Below, one piece after another: positions 43,648 through 55,105 of a DNA stretch of 64,000 nucleotides. The translations under genes were made by a program, and so were the position numbers. The stretch is taken from assembly GCF_000003815.2 (NCBI RefSeq), contig NC_049981.1, forward strand, positions 20,306,646 through 20,370,645, read 5' to 3'. Under the pieces are notes generated by a model that was given only the letters and a program-made list of their open reading frames with translations, made no database searches and had not been told where the DNA came from. The DNA comes from Branchiostoma floridae. Lineage: Eukaryota > Chordata > Leptocardii > Amphioxiformes > Branchiostomatidae. Numbering within the stretch: position 1 is the first letter of the stretch; the number at the start of each line of letters is the position of its first letter.

Positions 43648-46462
43648 ATGGGTGAGAAAACGGATGATGAGCCTTTCCTGGTAGGTTTTACTTAAACCAT
43701 CTTGTAGGCATTTTATGAAAATGTAGTCAGACTAACCCAATTAAGATACATGTCACATTCTGCATTCTGGCAATCACCACAGTCACACAACAGCGTTTGT
43801 TTGCATTTATATGCTGTGCATGATTATCTGTATGAGAACTACAAGACTGTATGTCGCTTAACTTTTACAGCCTTGATAACATTCTAGAAGAAAGTGCACT
43901 TTTGTTGTCATAACAAGACCAGGTGTCCTAATTCATAATTGGAATACCCCCAGGACATGAGATAAGTAATAGTTATTAAGAGCTTTGTTTCTGTACAGTA
44001 GTATGCTGGATGCCAGAGTTGTGAAACTTTATTCCAATATATAATGTTTATGTCTTATATTGACCTTCTAAAACAGCAGTGTATTTGTGTTTGAGATACA
44101 CTTAATTTGGCAGTGAGGTCACACGAGAGGTCAGGGAACATGCAAATCACCATAAAGGTTTATATAATTATAGGTCTCTGTATCTGTATCTATATCTATA
44201 CAGCAGGAATAACCGGCCTTCGCCGTAACACACCAGCTAATCAGATGTCAATCTTCTGACATATAGTCTGGTTTGTCGTGAGTTACAATTAATGTACTAT
44301 CTTTGCTGACAGCGACTGTGGGACGCAGCCTTCGACGATGATGAAATGAAGGCATCCATGTTGTTAGCCATGGGAGAGGATGTTAACCAACAGGATCCAG
44401 TATGTACAACTTTGCAACATGGTATATTCACAAGGTAGCATCATGTGGTTTTCCATGAATGGTACATCATAACTTTTGAGTGTTCAACTGTTACAAGTTC
44501 AAAGTGAAATAAATATTTAAAAAAAGCAAAATGATTCAACACTTTTGATTCTTATATCTGCTTGGCTTGAACCCCTAGGACACAGGGTCCACCCCTCTGT
44601 ACATTGCTGCCCAGTGTGGCAATGTCAAGGTCATCAATGTGCTGATCAATGATGGCGGTGCAGATGTCAACCTAGCAAAAAAGGTAACATAACCAACTGA
44701 GTTGATGATATATTTTTACTGCAGAGTCAGTTGGTTTGTGGACTAGATAACTTAGGAGGGACTGGAGATAAGTGTTGAAGTATATTTCATTAGATATGAA
44801 TGATAAAGTAACAGAGATTGCTTGGATAATATATGGATAAGTATGACAGTCTGAGATGAATGAGAAAAGCATGTTTGTAATTCTTACTTTGTGTGAGTCT
44901 TTAAAAAATGTAGGCCTGCACTGTAACTCTCTGCATAGTAACCTCTGCAGAAGGTGACAGTATTTTGCATCCCTGTTCCAGGACGGAGCCACACCCCTCT
45001 GTGCTGCCTCCCAGTATGGAAAGATCGATGCAGCCCTGGCCCTTATAGAAGCAGGAGCAGAGACAGAGATTCCAAGAGATGGAGTGAGAATTCTATTGGT
45101 TGATTGTAGCTTTCTTGCCACCGGCAACAATCTTATGAACGTATACCTCTGTTGGTTACATCATTGGAAATCTCAGGCAAGATGTATGGTTTAAGATTTT
45201 TTTTCAGATTCTTGTCCTGAACAATTCAGGAGTCGACAGCCCCTCACTGGACACATTCATGAGCAAGCTGTCTTCCCAGACAGTAGATCCAGAAACTTTT
45301 GGATGTGTGCTCAATTAAGTTAGATTTGTCTTTCAAGTGCTGCAATTTACTTCAGACTTTTACAAAGGTTTGAAACTCCTTCATGTAAAGATGTAAGCTA
45401 TTTGCCATCCACTGCACCTCTTGGAAACAAATAAACAGGCTGAAGCCATATTATACACTAAATGCTAGTTGATTAGGATCACCACCAGTGATTACAGTGT
45501 GGTCTGTTGCCTGCTTCCAGGATGTTGCCCCTCCCCTCCACATAGCCGTGGTCAAGAACAACCTGGAGATGGCCGTGACCTTGGTGGAGGCTGGCGTTAA
45601 CATCAATCAAAGGTGGAAGGTAAGTGCAGCCTGGCCACCTATATTTCAACAGTTAACCTGCCACCGTATGAAACTCTGGAAAGTAGACTGAAAGAACAGA
45701 TAAAGACATAGGCATCTAAGATTTGAATTGAAGTGGACATGTACTATAATGTCTAGGCCATGAACATAGATTAGAGACTACCATAGATTTCTTTTTAATT
45801 ACTCATTGGCACCATTTGTCAAGGTAATGTCAACTGTGCATTTAAACATCAAGCAATTTTTCTTACTCTCAAATTTGTCTTCCATATAGATGTTACGGTT
45901 ACTGTTTGCCTGCCTTTCTCTCTCCAGGAAGGTGTCACACCCTTGTTTGTAGCAGCCAAATTTGGCTATGCTGAAATGGTCCGGCTGCTCATCAAGCTGG
46001 GAGCAAACATCAATGCAGCATCCAAGAAAGAGGTCAGAACACTGGTTTGTGCAAACTGCATGGTTTAAGCCTTTAACTACTGATTTCTTTTTATGTACAT
46101 ACAAAAGCTTATTTAGGCTTAAAACACCAAAGGACGTTCTATCTTAGATCAATGCTGGGAACTTCCTAAAAATTCTATCAACATGTATAAGCTTTTTGGT
46201 ATGCACTTTAAAGTTCAAGAGGTATTAGATTTTTCAAATTATTGCAATAAATGTATCTTAGTTCCACTTCAAAACAGTTGATGTTTATTTCATGCACAGA
46301 ATCTGTCACATGCCATAACCCTAAATGATAAATCCCTGTCTCTCTCAGGGTGGTGCCACACCCATCTGTGCAGCTGCCCAGTTTGGCCAGGACATGGTGG
46401 TTAACATCCTGGAGAAGGCTGGAGCGGACAGGCGGCCGGCCGAGAAACTGGGCTTCCTGTAG
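43648..46462 (+). CDS. Ankyrin-repeat protein, 214 residues
   Basis: Seven exons: 43648-43680, 44313-44399, 44579-44683, 44982-45083, 45521-45619, 45928-46032 and 46349-46462. All junctions are phase 0, and from exon 3 on each exon carries about one ankyrin repeat (STPLYIAAQCGNVKVINVLI, ATPLCAASQYGK, APPLHIAVVKNNLEMAVTLV, VTPLFVAAKFGYAEMVRLLI, ATPICAAAQFGQ). The start MGEKTDDEPF at 43648 is the first ATG of an 11-codon exon, and the stop TAG is at 46460-46462. The protein is almost nothing but repeats, so it is probably a cytosolic or nuclear binding adaptor; I cannot name an orthologue. A possible alternative last exon lies at 45208-45318. Confidence 0.85.
45208..45318 (+). other. Candidate alternative last exon of the ankyrin gene, CaaX-like end
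   Basis: After a strong acceptor (TTTTTTTTCAG, to 45207) the sequence is open in the phase left by exon 44982-45083 for 36 codons and ends ETFGCVLN-stop at 45318. AATAAA at 45429-45434 could serve as its own poly(A) signal. The product would have about 145 residues with two full ankyrin repeats and a C-terminal Cys-aliphatic-aliphatic-X box. Inferred from sequence only. Confidence 0.4.
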
Positions 46463-48202
46463 CGGCAGTTAGACTCAGAACTATAGTTATATCTGGCTAT
46501 ACCAGTACATGGAGACCATTTTCTTCATGCTGGCTGATATGAGGGCTATTTTTGTCATGTTCCACTTATCTCTTAGATGCAAGAGTAGTCTGGTAAACAA
46601 AATTTTATCCCCAAGAAGCTAAAAGGTTTAGTTATCCAGACAAAAAGTTGGTGGTGACAAGCAGAACTGTTGTTTTTTATGTGCCGCTGTCAGATGATCT
46701 CTAATTAAGGTTATGAGATGTAATTATTTTGAAAAGTGAGACCTTTGTTGAAAAGCATCAACTCTGGTTATTAGTATGTTAAGCAGTCAACTTAAATTTG
46801 CTGGGCATTGTTGTCGAACCAAGCAGGAAATAGTTTCATCCTTTCTATTGTGGAAACTGAGAGGTAGTAAAGGTCAAACTCCTGCAATGCACTTGCCTTG
46901 GATGACTTTTACTTACACTTTAATTATATAAAGACACTGAAATTGAATACTAGAACTTGGGAAAAGTAATGCTTGAAGGGCTCTATCTGAAGCAAAGTAT
47001 GTTCTAGCTAAGTCCTGACTACAGGTCGAGAGACTGATAAAGCTGTTAAATGGTTATAGACGTATTGTAATTCATTAATGATTTATTAAAAAATATGCCC
47101 ATACAGTAGCTTGCCTCTTTCCCTGCACTGCTACTTGTTGCCAGTCTAAGAACAAGATGTTGCGGTGTAGATGAGAAGTGAAAACAGAATAAAGATATCT
47201 GGCTATGTAACGAACAGGGGTTCTCTCATTGGATATCATCTCTGTAGAACTGGAAAAATATAATAATCCACAATTTAATCAAACAAATTCAATTTCATTA
47301 GCAACAGATATACATATACATCACTACAGTGCTGATCATGACAGAAAATTTTCAGATACATTTTTGTACTTATACAACAAGTTATACACTCAACATCCTT
47401 CCTAACAGATAACAACTGTTTGAGAAAACAAGGCTTATAATTACAATGCAATCTCTAACAATCCTTTCATTTTGTTTGCCAAACTGACTTCCTTGAAAAA
47501 ATGTCTCCCTTCCTCTGTCTGGGAGCCAATAAAATCTTTAGGTACACATTTTCTGGTTTGCAAGACCTGCTTTCTTGCTCTTGTGACTGCACAATGATTG
47601 GCATCAGACGTTATATTTGGTATTTACAATAAATTGACTTCACACCTATTATGAAATTACATTACTAGTAGCTACATAATCTATAATGTTATCTATTACA
47701 TAAAAGACCACTCTTCTCATATATGAGTGGATAGTTATTGAACAAAAAAATCATGACTATCTTTATTGAACACTTAAAAGTTTGTAGAGTTCCACCATAA
47801 GCTGACAAGGGGTAAATGTACATGAAACCAGCATGCTTATTTAAATGGTGGACCATTCACTATTTTGTCGCAGTCAAAGATTTAGTTTCATAGTCAAAAG
47901 CATACAAGACTGTCAACAAACAACATTTCATTGTTGGTTATAGGTGTCAACAAGAATCTGTTATTCATCAGCAGTACAAACAATACGTGCTATGGGTAAG
48001 ACAGTTTGCTAAGATGCAGGCTTTTCCAAACTCAGTCACACAAGAACAGACAAGTACTTTCTGCATCTAAAAGCACAGTTGTCTTGCAATGTGTTCAATA
48101 TATAGTCATGTACAGCCAGCCAAGCTACTTCAGATCTGCATGTAATGCACCCCAAAAGGTACTGTGTAGCCAGGCTACTTTAGATCTCTATTCACTGCAC
48201 TC
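46463..48202. other. Convergent 3' ends of the ankyrin gene and CCDC61
   Basis: AT-rich, no coding signal. AATAAA at 47188-47193 is the likely ankyrin-gene poly(A) signal (3' UTR about 0.75 kb). The CCDC61 3' UTR enters from the other side; TTTATT at about 47762 is a possible minus-strand signal. Confidence 0.45.
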
Positions 48203-48260
48203 CTAGTAGTCCTGTGTAGCCAGACTACTCTGCATGTACTGCTGAAGAGCACTCAATCGG
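48118..48260 (-). repeat. 50-bp tandem repeat covering the CCDC61 stop codon
   Basis: AGCCAAGCTACT, AGCCAGGCTACT and AGCCAGACTACT start at 48118, 48168 and 48218, an exact 50-base period. On the minus strand the first copy is coding (the final SSLATQDY) and the others fall in the 3' UTR. Confidence 0.75.
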
Positions 48261-49828
48261 GCGTCGATTTCTGCCATTTCTGCAGACCGGTCATGGTAGC
48301 CACCACTGCTGACCTTCTGAACCCCTGCTGACCTCTTCCTGCGGGTAGATGTAGTGGCTGGGGTACTGGACAATCTCTTCCGGCTGTCAGGCCCCTCTGG
48401 TGTAGTCCATAGGTAAGAACTACTCGGTGGTTTGCGCTTCTTCAGAACTCCCTTCAACCTGCTTCTTGAAGGTTCATCGTTGTCTGACAGCACCCCTACA
48501 TCAGAAATGGACCCTGCTGATGACCTCCGGGTTCTGTTCCTGCCCACACTACCTGTACTGCCCACTGAGGATGATCGATTCCGCTCCCTCATAGGAGGGC
48601 GTTGTCTGGACCTGGTTCTCCCTCTCTCAGCAGGTGTGCCTCCTGTTCTCACCATGGACCTTGTTTCCCTTTTCCTTTTTTCTGCAGATTGTTGTTTCTT
48701 TAAGTTCTGTCTTTTCACGTATGCAGTGGGGTCAAACCTGGGTTTGCTGCCGATTGGTGATGGCGTTTTGATGTCAGAGTAGGACCGATAAGTCCTCTCT
48801 CTGGAACTGGAGCGGGACCTGAGACCTGGTCCACTACGGTCTCGGGATAATGACCGCTCTCGGGATAACGGCCTGTCTCGAAGTCTATCTCGTGAGCGGG
48901 AATTGGGTGCTTGCCCACTGCGGTCGCGAGATAATGATCGGTCTCGGAATCTGTCCCGTGAGGTGGACCGTTCCCGCGGCCCTCTCTTGTAAACCGCCAG
49001 CTCATTGGTGAGGCTCTTGACGCGTACTCTGAGGTTCCTCTCTGTTGCTCGGAGCTCCTCAAGCTCTTCCTGCAGCTCCTTGTAGGCCTGTGATTTCTTG
49101 TTGGCTGAACGCTGGTGTCGGGATCTCTCCTTCAGCAGCTCCTGCTCCAGGTTCTTTACAACCTGTTTAAGGACCCGGATCTCCTTTGCAGGGTTGCCCT
49201 TGGCAGTAGAGTCCACATCCCGTCTGAACTGCAAAAAGTCCTGCTCAATCTGCTCTTTTTCCTTGAGCAAGGTGCTGTAAGCCTTACGCAGTTTCCTGAA
49301 CTCACTGCCCTTATGATCTTGGTTTCCCTGTGTAGTCAGCCTACTGATTTGGTCGTTTAGTCTCCGGATGGTTTCTTGAAGTACAGCAGGATCAGGTTTT
49401 CCCACATAAGGAAGTGGTAGAGGGTAGTGGATTCTGTCAAACTCCACTGTATATGTAAGGATGAGATATCTCTTGGTGGTGAGTACCCCGACATGACTAG
49501 CAGGCAACGGTTTGGTGCCCACAAAACCTTTCTTTCCTCGCAGGGTTTCCAGGTCTGTGTAGGTCAGCAGGTCAAGTGTCACACTATCACAGGTCTGTGT
49601 GAGGGCTGATTCCAACATGTTGACAAAAATGGGGAATGACTTGTAGTTGCCTGTCTTATGTGTCAAGTCCTCTAAGTAAGAACTGCTGAAGGTCCCAGCC
49701 CACTGGTCAGCGGTCAGTTTGTCCTGTACCTCCACGGCCAGCTGGTCACCTCCCGTCACGTTCATGGTCACGGTGAACTCCGCCCCACGAAACGAGTAAG
49801 TCGCCACCATACTGGTCTCCTCACCCAT
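48203..49828 (-). CDS. CCDC61: CCDC61, centriole/basal-body coiled-coil protein
   Basis: CCDC61 (VFL3) is a centriole/basal-body protein of the SAS-6/XRCC4 fold group that helps orient basal bodies and centriolar satellites. The 541-residue product matches its head domain closely: TADQWAGTF, EDLTHKTGN, MLESALTQTCDSVTLDLLTY and FDRIHYPLPLPYVGKPDP. A coiled coil covers about residues 155-280 (heptads rich in L, E, K). An Arg/Ser/Asp-rich stretch follows (repeated SRDR/LSRER, about 285-345), then a basic tail ending SSLATQDY. The frame is a single uninterrupted ORF from ATG 49828 to TAG 48203, unusual beside its many-exon neighbours. A spliced 5' UTR (donor near 50069, acceptor 49863) is possible. 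CCDC61 and PBLD copy 1 start 530 bases apart, back to back. Confidence 0.93.
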   Translation of the reverse strand: MGEETSMVATYSFRGAEFTVTMNVTGGDQLAVEVQDKLTADQWAGTFSSSYLEDLTHKTGNYKSFPIFVNMLESALTQTCDSVTLDLLTYTDLETLRGKKGFVGTKPLPASHVGVLTTKRYLILTYTVEFDRIHYPLPLPYVGKPDPAVLQETIRRLNDQISRLTTQGNQDHKGSEFRKLRKAYSTLLKEKEQIEQDFLQFRRDVDSTAKGNPAKEIRVLKQVVKNLEQELLKERSRHQRSANKKSQAYKELQEELEELRATERNLRVRVKSLTNELAVYKRGPRERSTSRDRFRDRSLSRDRSGQAPNSRSRDRLRDRPLSRERSLSRDRSGPGLRSRSSSRERTYRSYSDIKTPSPIGSKPRFDPTAYVKRQNLKKQQSAEKRKRETRSMVRTGGTPAERGRTRSRQRPPMRERNRSSSVGSTGSVGRNRTRRSSAGSISDVGVLSDNDEPSRSRLKGVLKKRKPPSSSYLWTTPEGPDSRKRLSSTPATTSTRRKRSAGVQKVSSGGYHDRSAEMAEIDARLSALQQYMQSSLATQDY

Positions 49829-50358
49829 GGTAAATTTGTCCGGAATGCAACGTTACTCAATCCTGTGAATTTGGTGAAAGTGTTGAGTTGGTAAACAACA
49901 CAATCTTATTGTCTTCACGCAAATACCTTCTCAGTGAGAGATACCCAGTGCCCTTAATCATTGCTCGTTACCTCAAAAACATTTTGTTACGTTGATCCGT
50001 TACTAATTATTAACACACAGTGTTTATATCGGTTGAAGTTACCTTTAGTAAAGAAAGATAGTTCAAACCTGCCGCTCGTCAACCGTCGCCATGTTTGAAT
50101 GCCTTTACACACGGACTGTTCCACATAAACAACGATGGGGGGAAGTGACAATGTTGAGGTCGCAAATAAAGGTATAAAAAATTATATAAAAAGTTAAAAT
50201 GCTTAAGATTAAGATAGAATAGAAATTTAGATGGACTAGATCTTTAATTTCACATTGGTTCTATATAGATTTTCTAGGACAAACCATACGTAGAAACCCC
50301 CCGATAGTTTATTGGAATAAGTTTATGGAATATCGGTAGGTCAGAGTTCAAATTGAAG
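49829..50358. promoter_or_regulatory. Bidirectional promoter, CCDC61 and PBLD copy 1
   Basis: 530 bases between divergent start codons. On the CCDC61 side a CAAACATGGCGACGG motif (minus strand, about 50093) resembles a YY1 initiator and begins a short upstream ORF; on the PBLD side GAAGATGGCTGAC (50355-50367) overlaps the start codon. No TATA box seen. Confidence 0.4.
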
Positions 50359-53300
50359 ATGGCTGACCCCGACGTGAAAAAGTTACCCATCTTTCAAGTC
50401 GACGCTTTTACAGACAAACCATTCGCTGGAAACCCGGCAGCAGTTTGTCTGTTAGAAGATATGGTAGGTGTTTCTTCTGGAGAATCTTTATTCGCCGCAT
50501 CAACAGCAACATTTTGTTTTAAAACACAATTTAACCTCCCCTCCCTATAACATGCCATAATTCAAGTTTCATACTTCGTGAATTTTTGAAATTTAGGAGT
50601 TTGAAATGTAAATCTAGAGAGATTATTTTTAGTAAATACCTGATACCTAATAATACTTAATGATTTCTATGTGAGTTACACTTCGCTACCTGTGCTGTCA
50701 CAGTACTTTTTCTTCCCCCATTGGCCCCACTCCAGCCCCAAAAAAGTAGCTGTAGCTCATGATCAATAACGGAACATCGCCTGATTCTGTTTGGGGCAAA
50801 AATAACCACCCATTTCATTTTTTGTTTTCCTCATCTATTGCATATTGTTACTAAGATGTGCCTTTTTCAACAGGATTTGACAGAAGAACACCAACAAAAG
50901 ATTGCAGCAGAAATGAACCTGTCTGAGACAGCATATCTCCGCAAACTGAACCCTGGTGACGACTTTTCATCAAGTGAGAATACTTGGCAATACACATGGC
51001 TACTACTGTAAATAAGTTTGCGGGGATTTAATTTCACAGTAGCAGGAAAAAGTACTTTTCACGATGGTTCTAAGTTCGCGGCAACACCATACACTGTAGT
51101 CCCTTACTGCCATGGAAAAATGTTTGCGGCAGTTATAGATTCACGGTGAAGGGGGCCACCGCGAAAACCATGAACATTAAACCACCGCAAAAGTTTCTGC
51201 ATTTACAGTAGCTTGTTAAGATGATAATATTACTAAGATGCTTGGATGTGGTCACCATCCATTTCAACAAGATTCCAATCAATTTCCATCCACCCTTGGC
51301 CCCTGTTATTAAATCCCCCAAAAGGGTTACAAGCTTACTGTAAATTATACAAAGCAGCTACAAAAGCAGATATAAGCTGTGAATAAAAAATAAAAATGTC
51401 GGAAACAGATTCTAATATCAGAGAGTGCCAAAGTCTACTTCAAAGTCAAAGAAGAAGATGTGAGAGAACAAAAATGAAAGATGCACTGTTTAATGTATAC
51501 CAAAATCAATGTGTTCGGTTATTTGTTCAAACTTCTTTGACTTTGACTTTGACTTAGATTTCATAATGAAGGCTCCCAGTTCTCCCAGACTCTGGGTTCC
51601 CAGAGAATGTCATAGATATAATAGAATCAACATGACTTGATTATTAAAGATATGTCACACTTTTACAATTTGTTAAATCCATGAAGAAAGCTGCCCATTT
51701 GGTTATGGTATAAATAGAGTTGAGCATGGTTGGAAGTTGTTTTCAGACAGTTATGCAGGGCAGTTACATGTTCATGTTATCTACATTGCTGTATTGTAGG
51801 TTCCAAGTTTGGTCTCAGATGGTTCACTCCCACCAATGAAGTTGCTCTGTGTGGACATGCGACCCTGGCCTCTGCAGCTACTCTGTTCTACATGATGAGT
51901 AAGTAAAATTCTGTATGTCACAGTGTTTCCCTCTCTCAACACAATGATGACAGAAACATGTCAAGTATCTGGAGGCTGAGGAATGCATGTGTAATAGACA
52001 AAACCTTGCTCTCAATCACAATAAGTATACTATTGCATTTCAATGTTTATTCACCAAACCTGATGCTATATTATAGTTTTGTTATTACAGTAGTATCATA
52101 GTGAATAAAAGTTTCACTAAGGTAGAGTAAGAAGATAAACTTTTCTCCTCTGAGTCTGAAGTTCTGGTGGTAGCATGCTAGTGACTTTGTTGTCATGAGG
52201 ATTCAGAGCAGGGATAAAGTTAACTACATTTTGCTTTGGTCACGTTCAGCTTCAAACTCTCCCTTCAGAAAACCCCAGTTCCCAGCTGACGTTCCAGACC
52301 CTGAGTGGAGACCTGTTTGCCAGGAGGGAGGGAGATTTCATCTCACTGGACCTGCCTGAAAATAAGTCACAGCCTCAGGTGCAAACATACACACTGAATG
52401 TTTTATTTTGGCATTGATAATGTTCATTTGATTCATTGTTTAATATCACTAACTTCATCGCTGCTGACAAAATAACAAGTAACTGTGGACTAAAATGTGT
52501 CTGTTTTTATTTTTGCATCCAGGACAAAGAAACATATTCCCAGTTGCTTCAGGTAGGTCCTGTACTTGAAGTAGACTGTACACTTTGTCATGTTGTATAG
52601 ATAGTATGTGTCTGGCCAAAAGCACTTTCCAGTGTTTGCATCCTTGCTTCTATAGTATCATTTATGTGAGTTTTACTATATGTACAACATGTATATAAAG
52701 AAATAAGTGCACATTCTTCTTCTGTCCTAAAGATAGTGGTGGGGGACCTTCCTGTACAAGACCTTTTTGTGTCTCACACAGCCAAAAAGCTGGTAGTCAG
52801 GCTTCAAGATGGTACAACAAGGTCAGTAATGCCATGCGCCTATGTTGCACATGTTCTTGTAGGCACTTGTTGGCATGACCCCTATCAGAGACTTCCAGTA
52901 CTGCAGGTCTGTAGGAGGGGATCTCCTGGTGAGGCTTACAGATGATGCCACCAGGTCCGTGTAATGAACATCACTGAAATCTTGCCTATCAACAAGTATT
53001 CAAATGTATATTGTAAGAAAACTGTTGCTTCACTAACTTAGTTGCAAGGGAAGTGTATACATTGAAAGTACTGATAAGACAAACCAATTAAAGAAAACAT
53101 GCAATAGATGGTTGACAAGTTTGACTATTTTCCTGTAGATTGAGTACAGTATTCTGAATTCCTGCAGACAGACCTTGGAAAGTCTGAGGCCTGATACGGC
53201 GTCCATGTTAGCAGCCCACACTCAAGACATCATCAGAGGTGTCATTGTGACTGTCAAAGGTAACTATCTTAGATATCCGATCTTTGAATATATGTTTGGA

Positions 53301-54231
53301 GATCTGGATTACCCAATACTACAGTTCATGAAATACTTTTAACATGTAGTTTTGCATGCTTTATAGTCAAAAGTGTTTTTGTCCTGCTAGTACCAGTATG
53401 TTTTCACACATTAGATCAGACTCTGATATCAGTTTGCGTCTCTAACTAGACTTAATTTTTGTATCTCCTCAGGAAGTCTAGAGAATGGTTGTGTGGATAA
53501 TCACGGAGAAATGTGCGATTTCATCTCTCGTTATTTTGCGCCTTGGAATGGCATTCCAGAAGACCCAGTAACAGGGTCAGCTCATACTGTCCTGGCCAGC
53601 TACTGGGCTAAGGAGCTGGGGAAAACAGAATTCTATGGTAAGATGTTTATATAGCCCTGTCCCTGTCACATTGTGTACAATTTGCTGTATACCAGTAAAT
53701 AGATAAAGCCAATAGAAAAGTCAAAGTCAAACAGCAAGTGAAGATAATAACCTTTGTCTGTTACTAATATCTTTGATTGCCATACAACAAAGTTTGTTCT
53801 GCATAACTGCCTTAAGGTGTAACACACCAGTTCTTTAAAATTTTATAAGTATGTATAAGTTGTGTAAGGTTTGATTCATTCCCACTGGGATTGACCCCTA
53901 CTCTTTTTGATAAGCGAGATAGATTCTAATCAAATGTGACCTCCAGATTTACTTCCCATTCTAGAGGACATCCCTTATATACCAAAGCTGGGCACTCATA
54001 CGTGTTAAGTGCCTTTCCCAAGAGCACAACATGAGGGCCTGTTAGGAAATTGGAAGCCAGAACCTTAAGATTCTAAATCAGCAACACTAACAGCTTGTTT
54101 TGTCTGTCTGTCTGTTAGCTCGTCAGTGTTCTGCCAGGGGAGGGGACTTGAAGGTGAGACTGAGAGAAGACGGGAGAGTGGATGTTGCAGGGAAGGCTAC
54201 TGTTGTCTTACAGGGCATGATCAGGATATAA
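50359..54231 (+). CDS. PBLD: PBLD copy 1, PhzF-like isomerase family
   Basis: PBLD is the animal member of the PhzF/diaminopimelate-epimerase fold family; its substrate is not settled. Exons 50359-50463, 50874-50973, 51800-51898, 52269-52378, 52523-52552, 52733-52821 or 52863-52954, 53168-53259, 53473-53637 and 54119-54231 give 300 or 301 residues, against about 288 in human. The N-terminal VDAFTDKPFAGNPAAVCLL, MNLSETAY with the Glu that is catalytic in PhzF, CGHATLAS, and DPVTGSAHTVLASYW are all present. ATG 50359 is chosen because it lies in an AAGATGGC context and gives 35 codons in exon 1, as in copy 2. The two versions of exon 6 are of matching phase and appear mutually exclusive. Likely poly(A) signal AATAAA at 54365. 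Confidence 0.92.
51003..51210. mobile_element. MITE with CTACTGTAAAT ends
   Basis: CTACTACTGTAAATAAGTTT at the left and, inverted, GCTACTGTAAATGCAGAAAC at the right, with TTTGCGG and TTTAAT sub-terminal motifs also inverted. A worn relative lies at 60005-60100. Located in a PBLD copy 1 intron. Confidence 0.65.
52733..52821 (+). other. PBLD: PBLD copy 1 exon 6a
   Basis: 89 nt, enters in phase 0 and leaves in phase 2, encoding IVVGDLPVQDLF, then KKLVVRLQDGTTR. Its VQD and KLVVRL pattern is closer to human PBLD (VQDI, KLLVRL) than exon 6b is. Acceptor CCTAAAG/A, donor AG/GTCAGT. Confidence 0.8.
52863..52954 (+). other. PBLD: PBLD copy 1 exon 6b (duplicate, probably alternative)
   Basis: 92 nt, acceptor TTCTTGTAG/G, donor AG/GTCCGT, phase 0 to phase 2 as in 6a. 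It encodes ALVGMTPIRDF, then CRSVGGDLLVRLTDDATR. It resembles exon 6 of PBLD copy 2 (SVGGDLLIRIPDSITR), which is also 92 nt. The gap to 6a is only 41 nt. Confidence 0.75.
53870..54095 (-). repeat. tRNA-derived SINE, family A copy 3
   Basis: Minus-strand element with GTTGTGCTCTTGGGAAAGGC and a body ending with AAGGGATGTCCTCTAGAATG, related to the copies at 18545 and 39325. The head is decayed. It lies in the last intron of PBLD copy 1, antisense to it. Confidence 0.5.
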
Positions 54232-54636
54232 CAGTGCTGGATTGCTTTACTACTGGGTATGTCTTAGATATTTTGCAATGTATTTTTTGTGTTAGACATA
54301 GATATTCATTGAAATAGATATTCATATTCATATATTCATAAAACACCAATTCATTGAAGTGACAAATAAAGATTATGTTTACAAACCGATATAGGTTTAT
54401 TGCTAGTGAAAACTTTGGTGTAGTTAAAACTAATAAACACTGCCCATAGATGAAACTAGTTTTGATATTGTAAATATCAATACATGTAATGTATGAAATT
54501 ATGTGATCTCATCAGCTAGAGATGAATGTACACTTATTAAAGAAATAAAATTTTATGTGGCCTCTATCTGTATTGGTTCTTGCATTAGGCCATGTTGATT
54601 TAATTATATGGGTGACATCCGTGTACGCATCAACTC

Positions 54637-54980
54637 TGTGGGACCGCGTGGCACGATCGGGAGCGCGTTGGTCTCAGGCCCGAGAGGTCCCGGGTTCAAA
54701 TCCGCTTGCCGTGTCACCGATCTTGTGCCCTTGGGAAAGGCACTTTACACGACTTTCCTCACCTAACTCAGGTGTAAATGAGTACATAGCTGCGGCTAGT
54801 GGCAGTGACAGGCCTTTGTGGTGGTGCCAGGCCATAGGGGCATGTTCGGGCATGACGCACCCGCCATGACACACGAGTCAGGGGTAGGAGGAACCCCTTG
54901 CATCCTTGGTCGGAAGTCCTCCTAGGAGATGGAAACTCCGAACAACAAAGCCAACGGTATGGTGGCTTTGAAAAGGCGTC
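54637..54980 (+). repeat. tRNA-derived SINE, family B copy 2, well preserved
   Basis: A clear Pol III head: A box TGGCACGATCGGGAGCG and B box GGGTTCAAATCC at tRNA spacing, then GTGCCCTTGGGAAAGGCACT, CAGGTGTAAATGAGTACAT and a long body. It runs into the assembly gap at 54981. This is the best preserved SINE in the window. Confidence 0.75.
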
Positions 54981-55080
54981 NNNNNNNNNNNNNNNNNNNN
55001 NNNNNNNNNNNNNNNNNNNNNNNNNNNNNNNNNNNNNNNNNNNNNNNNNNNNNNNNNNNNNNNNNNNNNNNNNNNNNNNN
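54981..55080. other. Assembly gap (100 N) between the PBLD genes
   Basis: Exactly 100 N. It is flanked by a SINE on the left and by poly(A) and simple repeats on the right, which likely caused the assembly break. Confidence 0.99.
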
Positions 55081-55105
55081 TCCATATGTATATGGAGAAT
55101 CTCAA

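Noticed and set aside
44672-45130. 152-codon minus-strand ORF
   Set aside because: It overlaps an ankyrin exon antisense and an AT-rich intron, with no conserved pattern.
45208-45318. Constitutive internal exon of the ankyrin gene
   Set aside because: It ends in a stop codon and exons 44982-45083 and 45521-45619 join in phase without it, so it can only be an alternative last exon.
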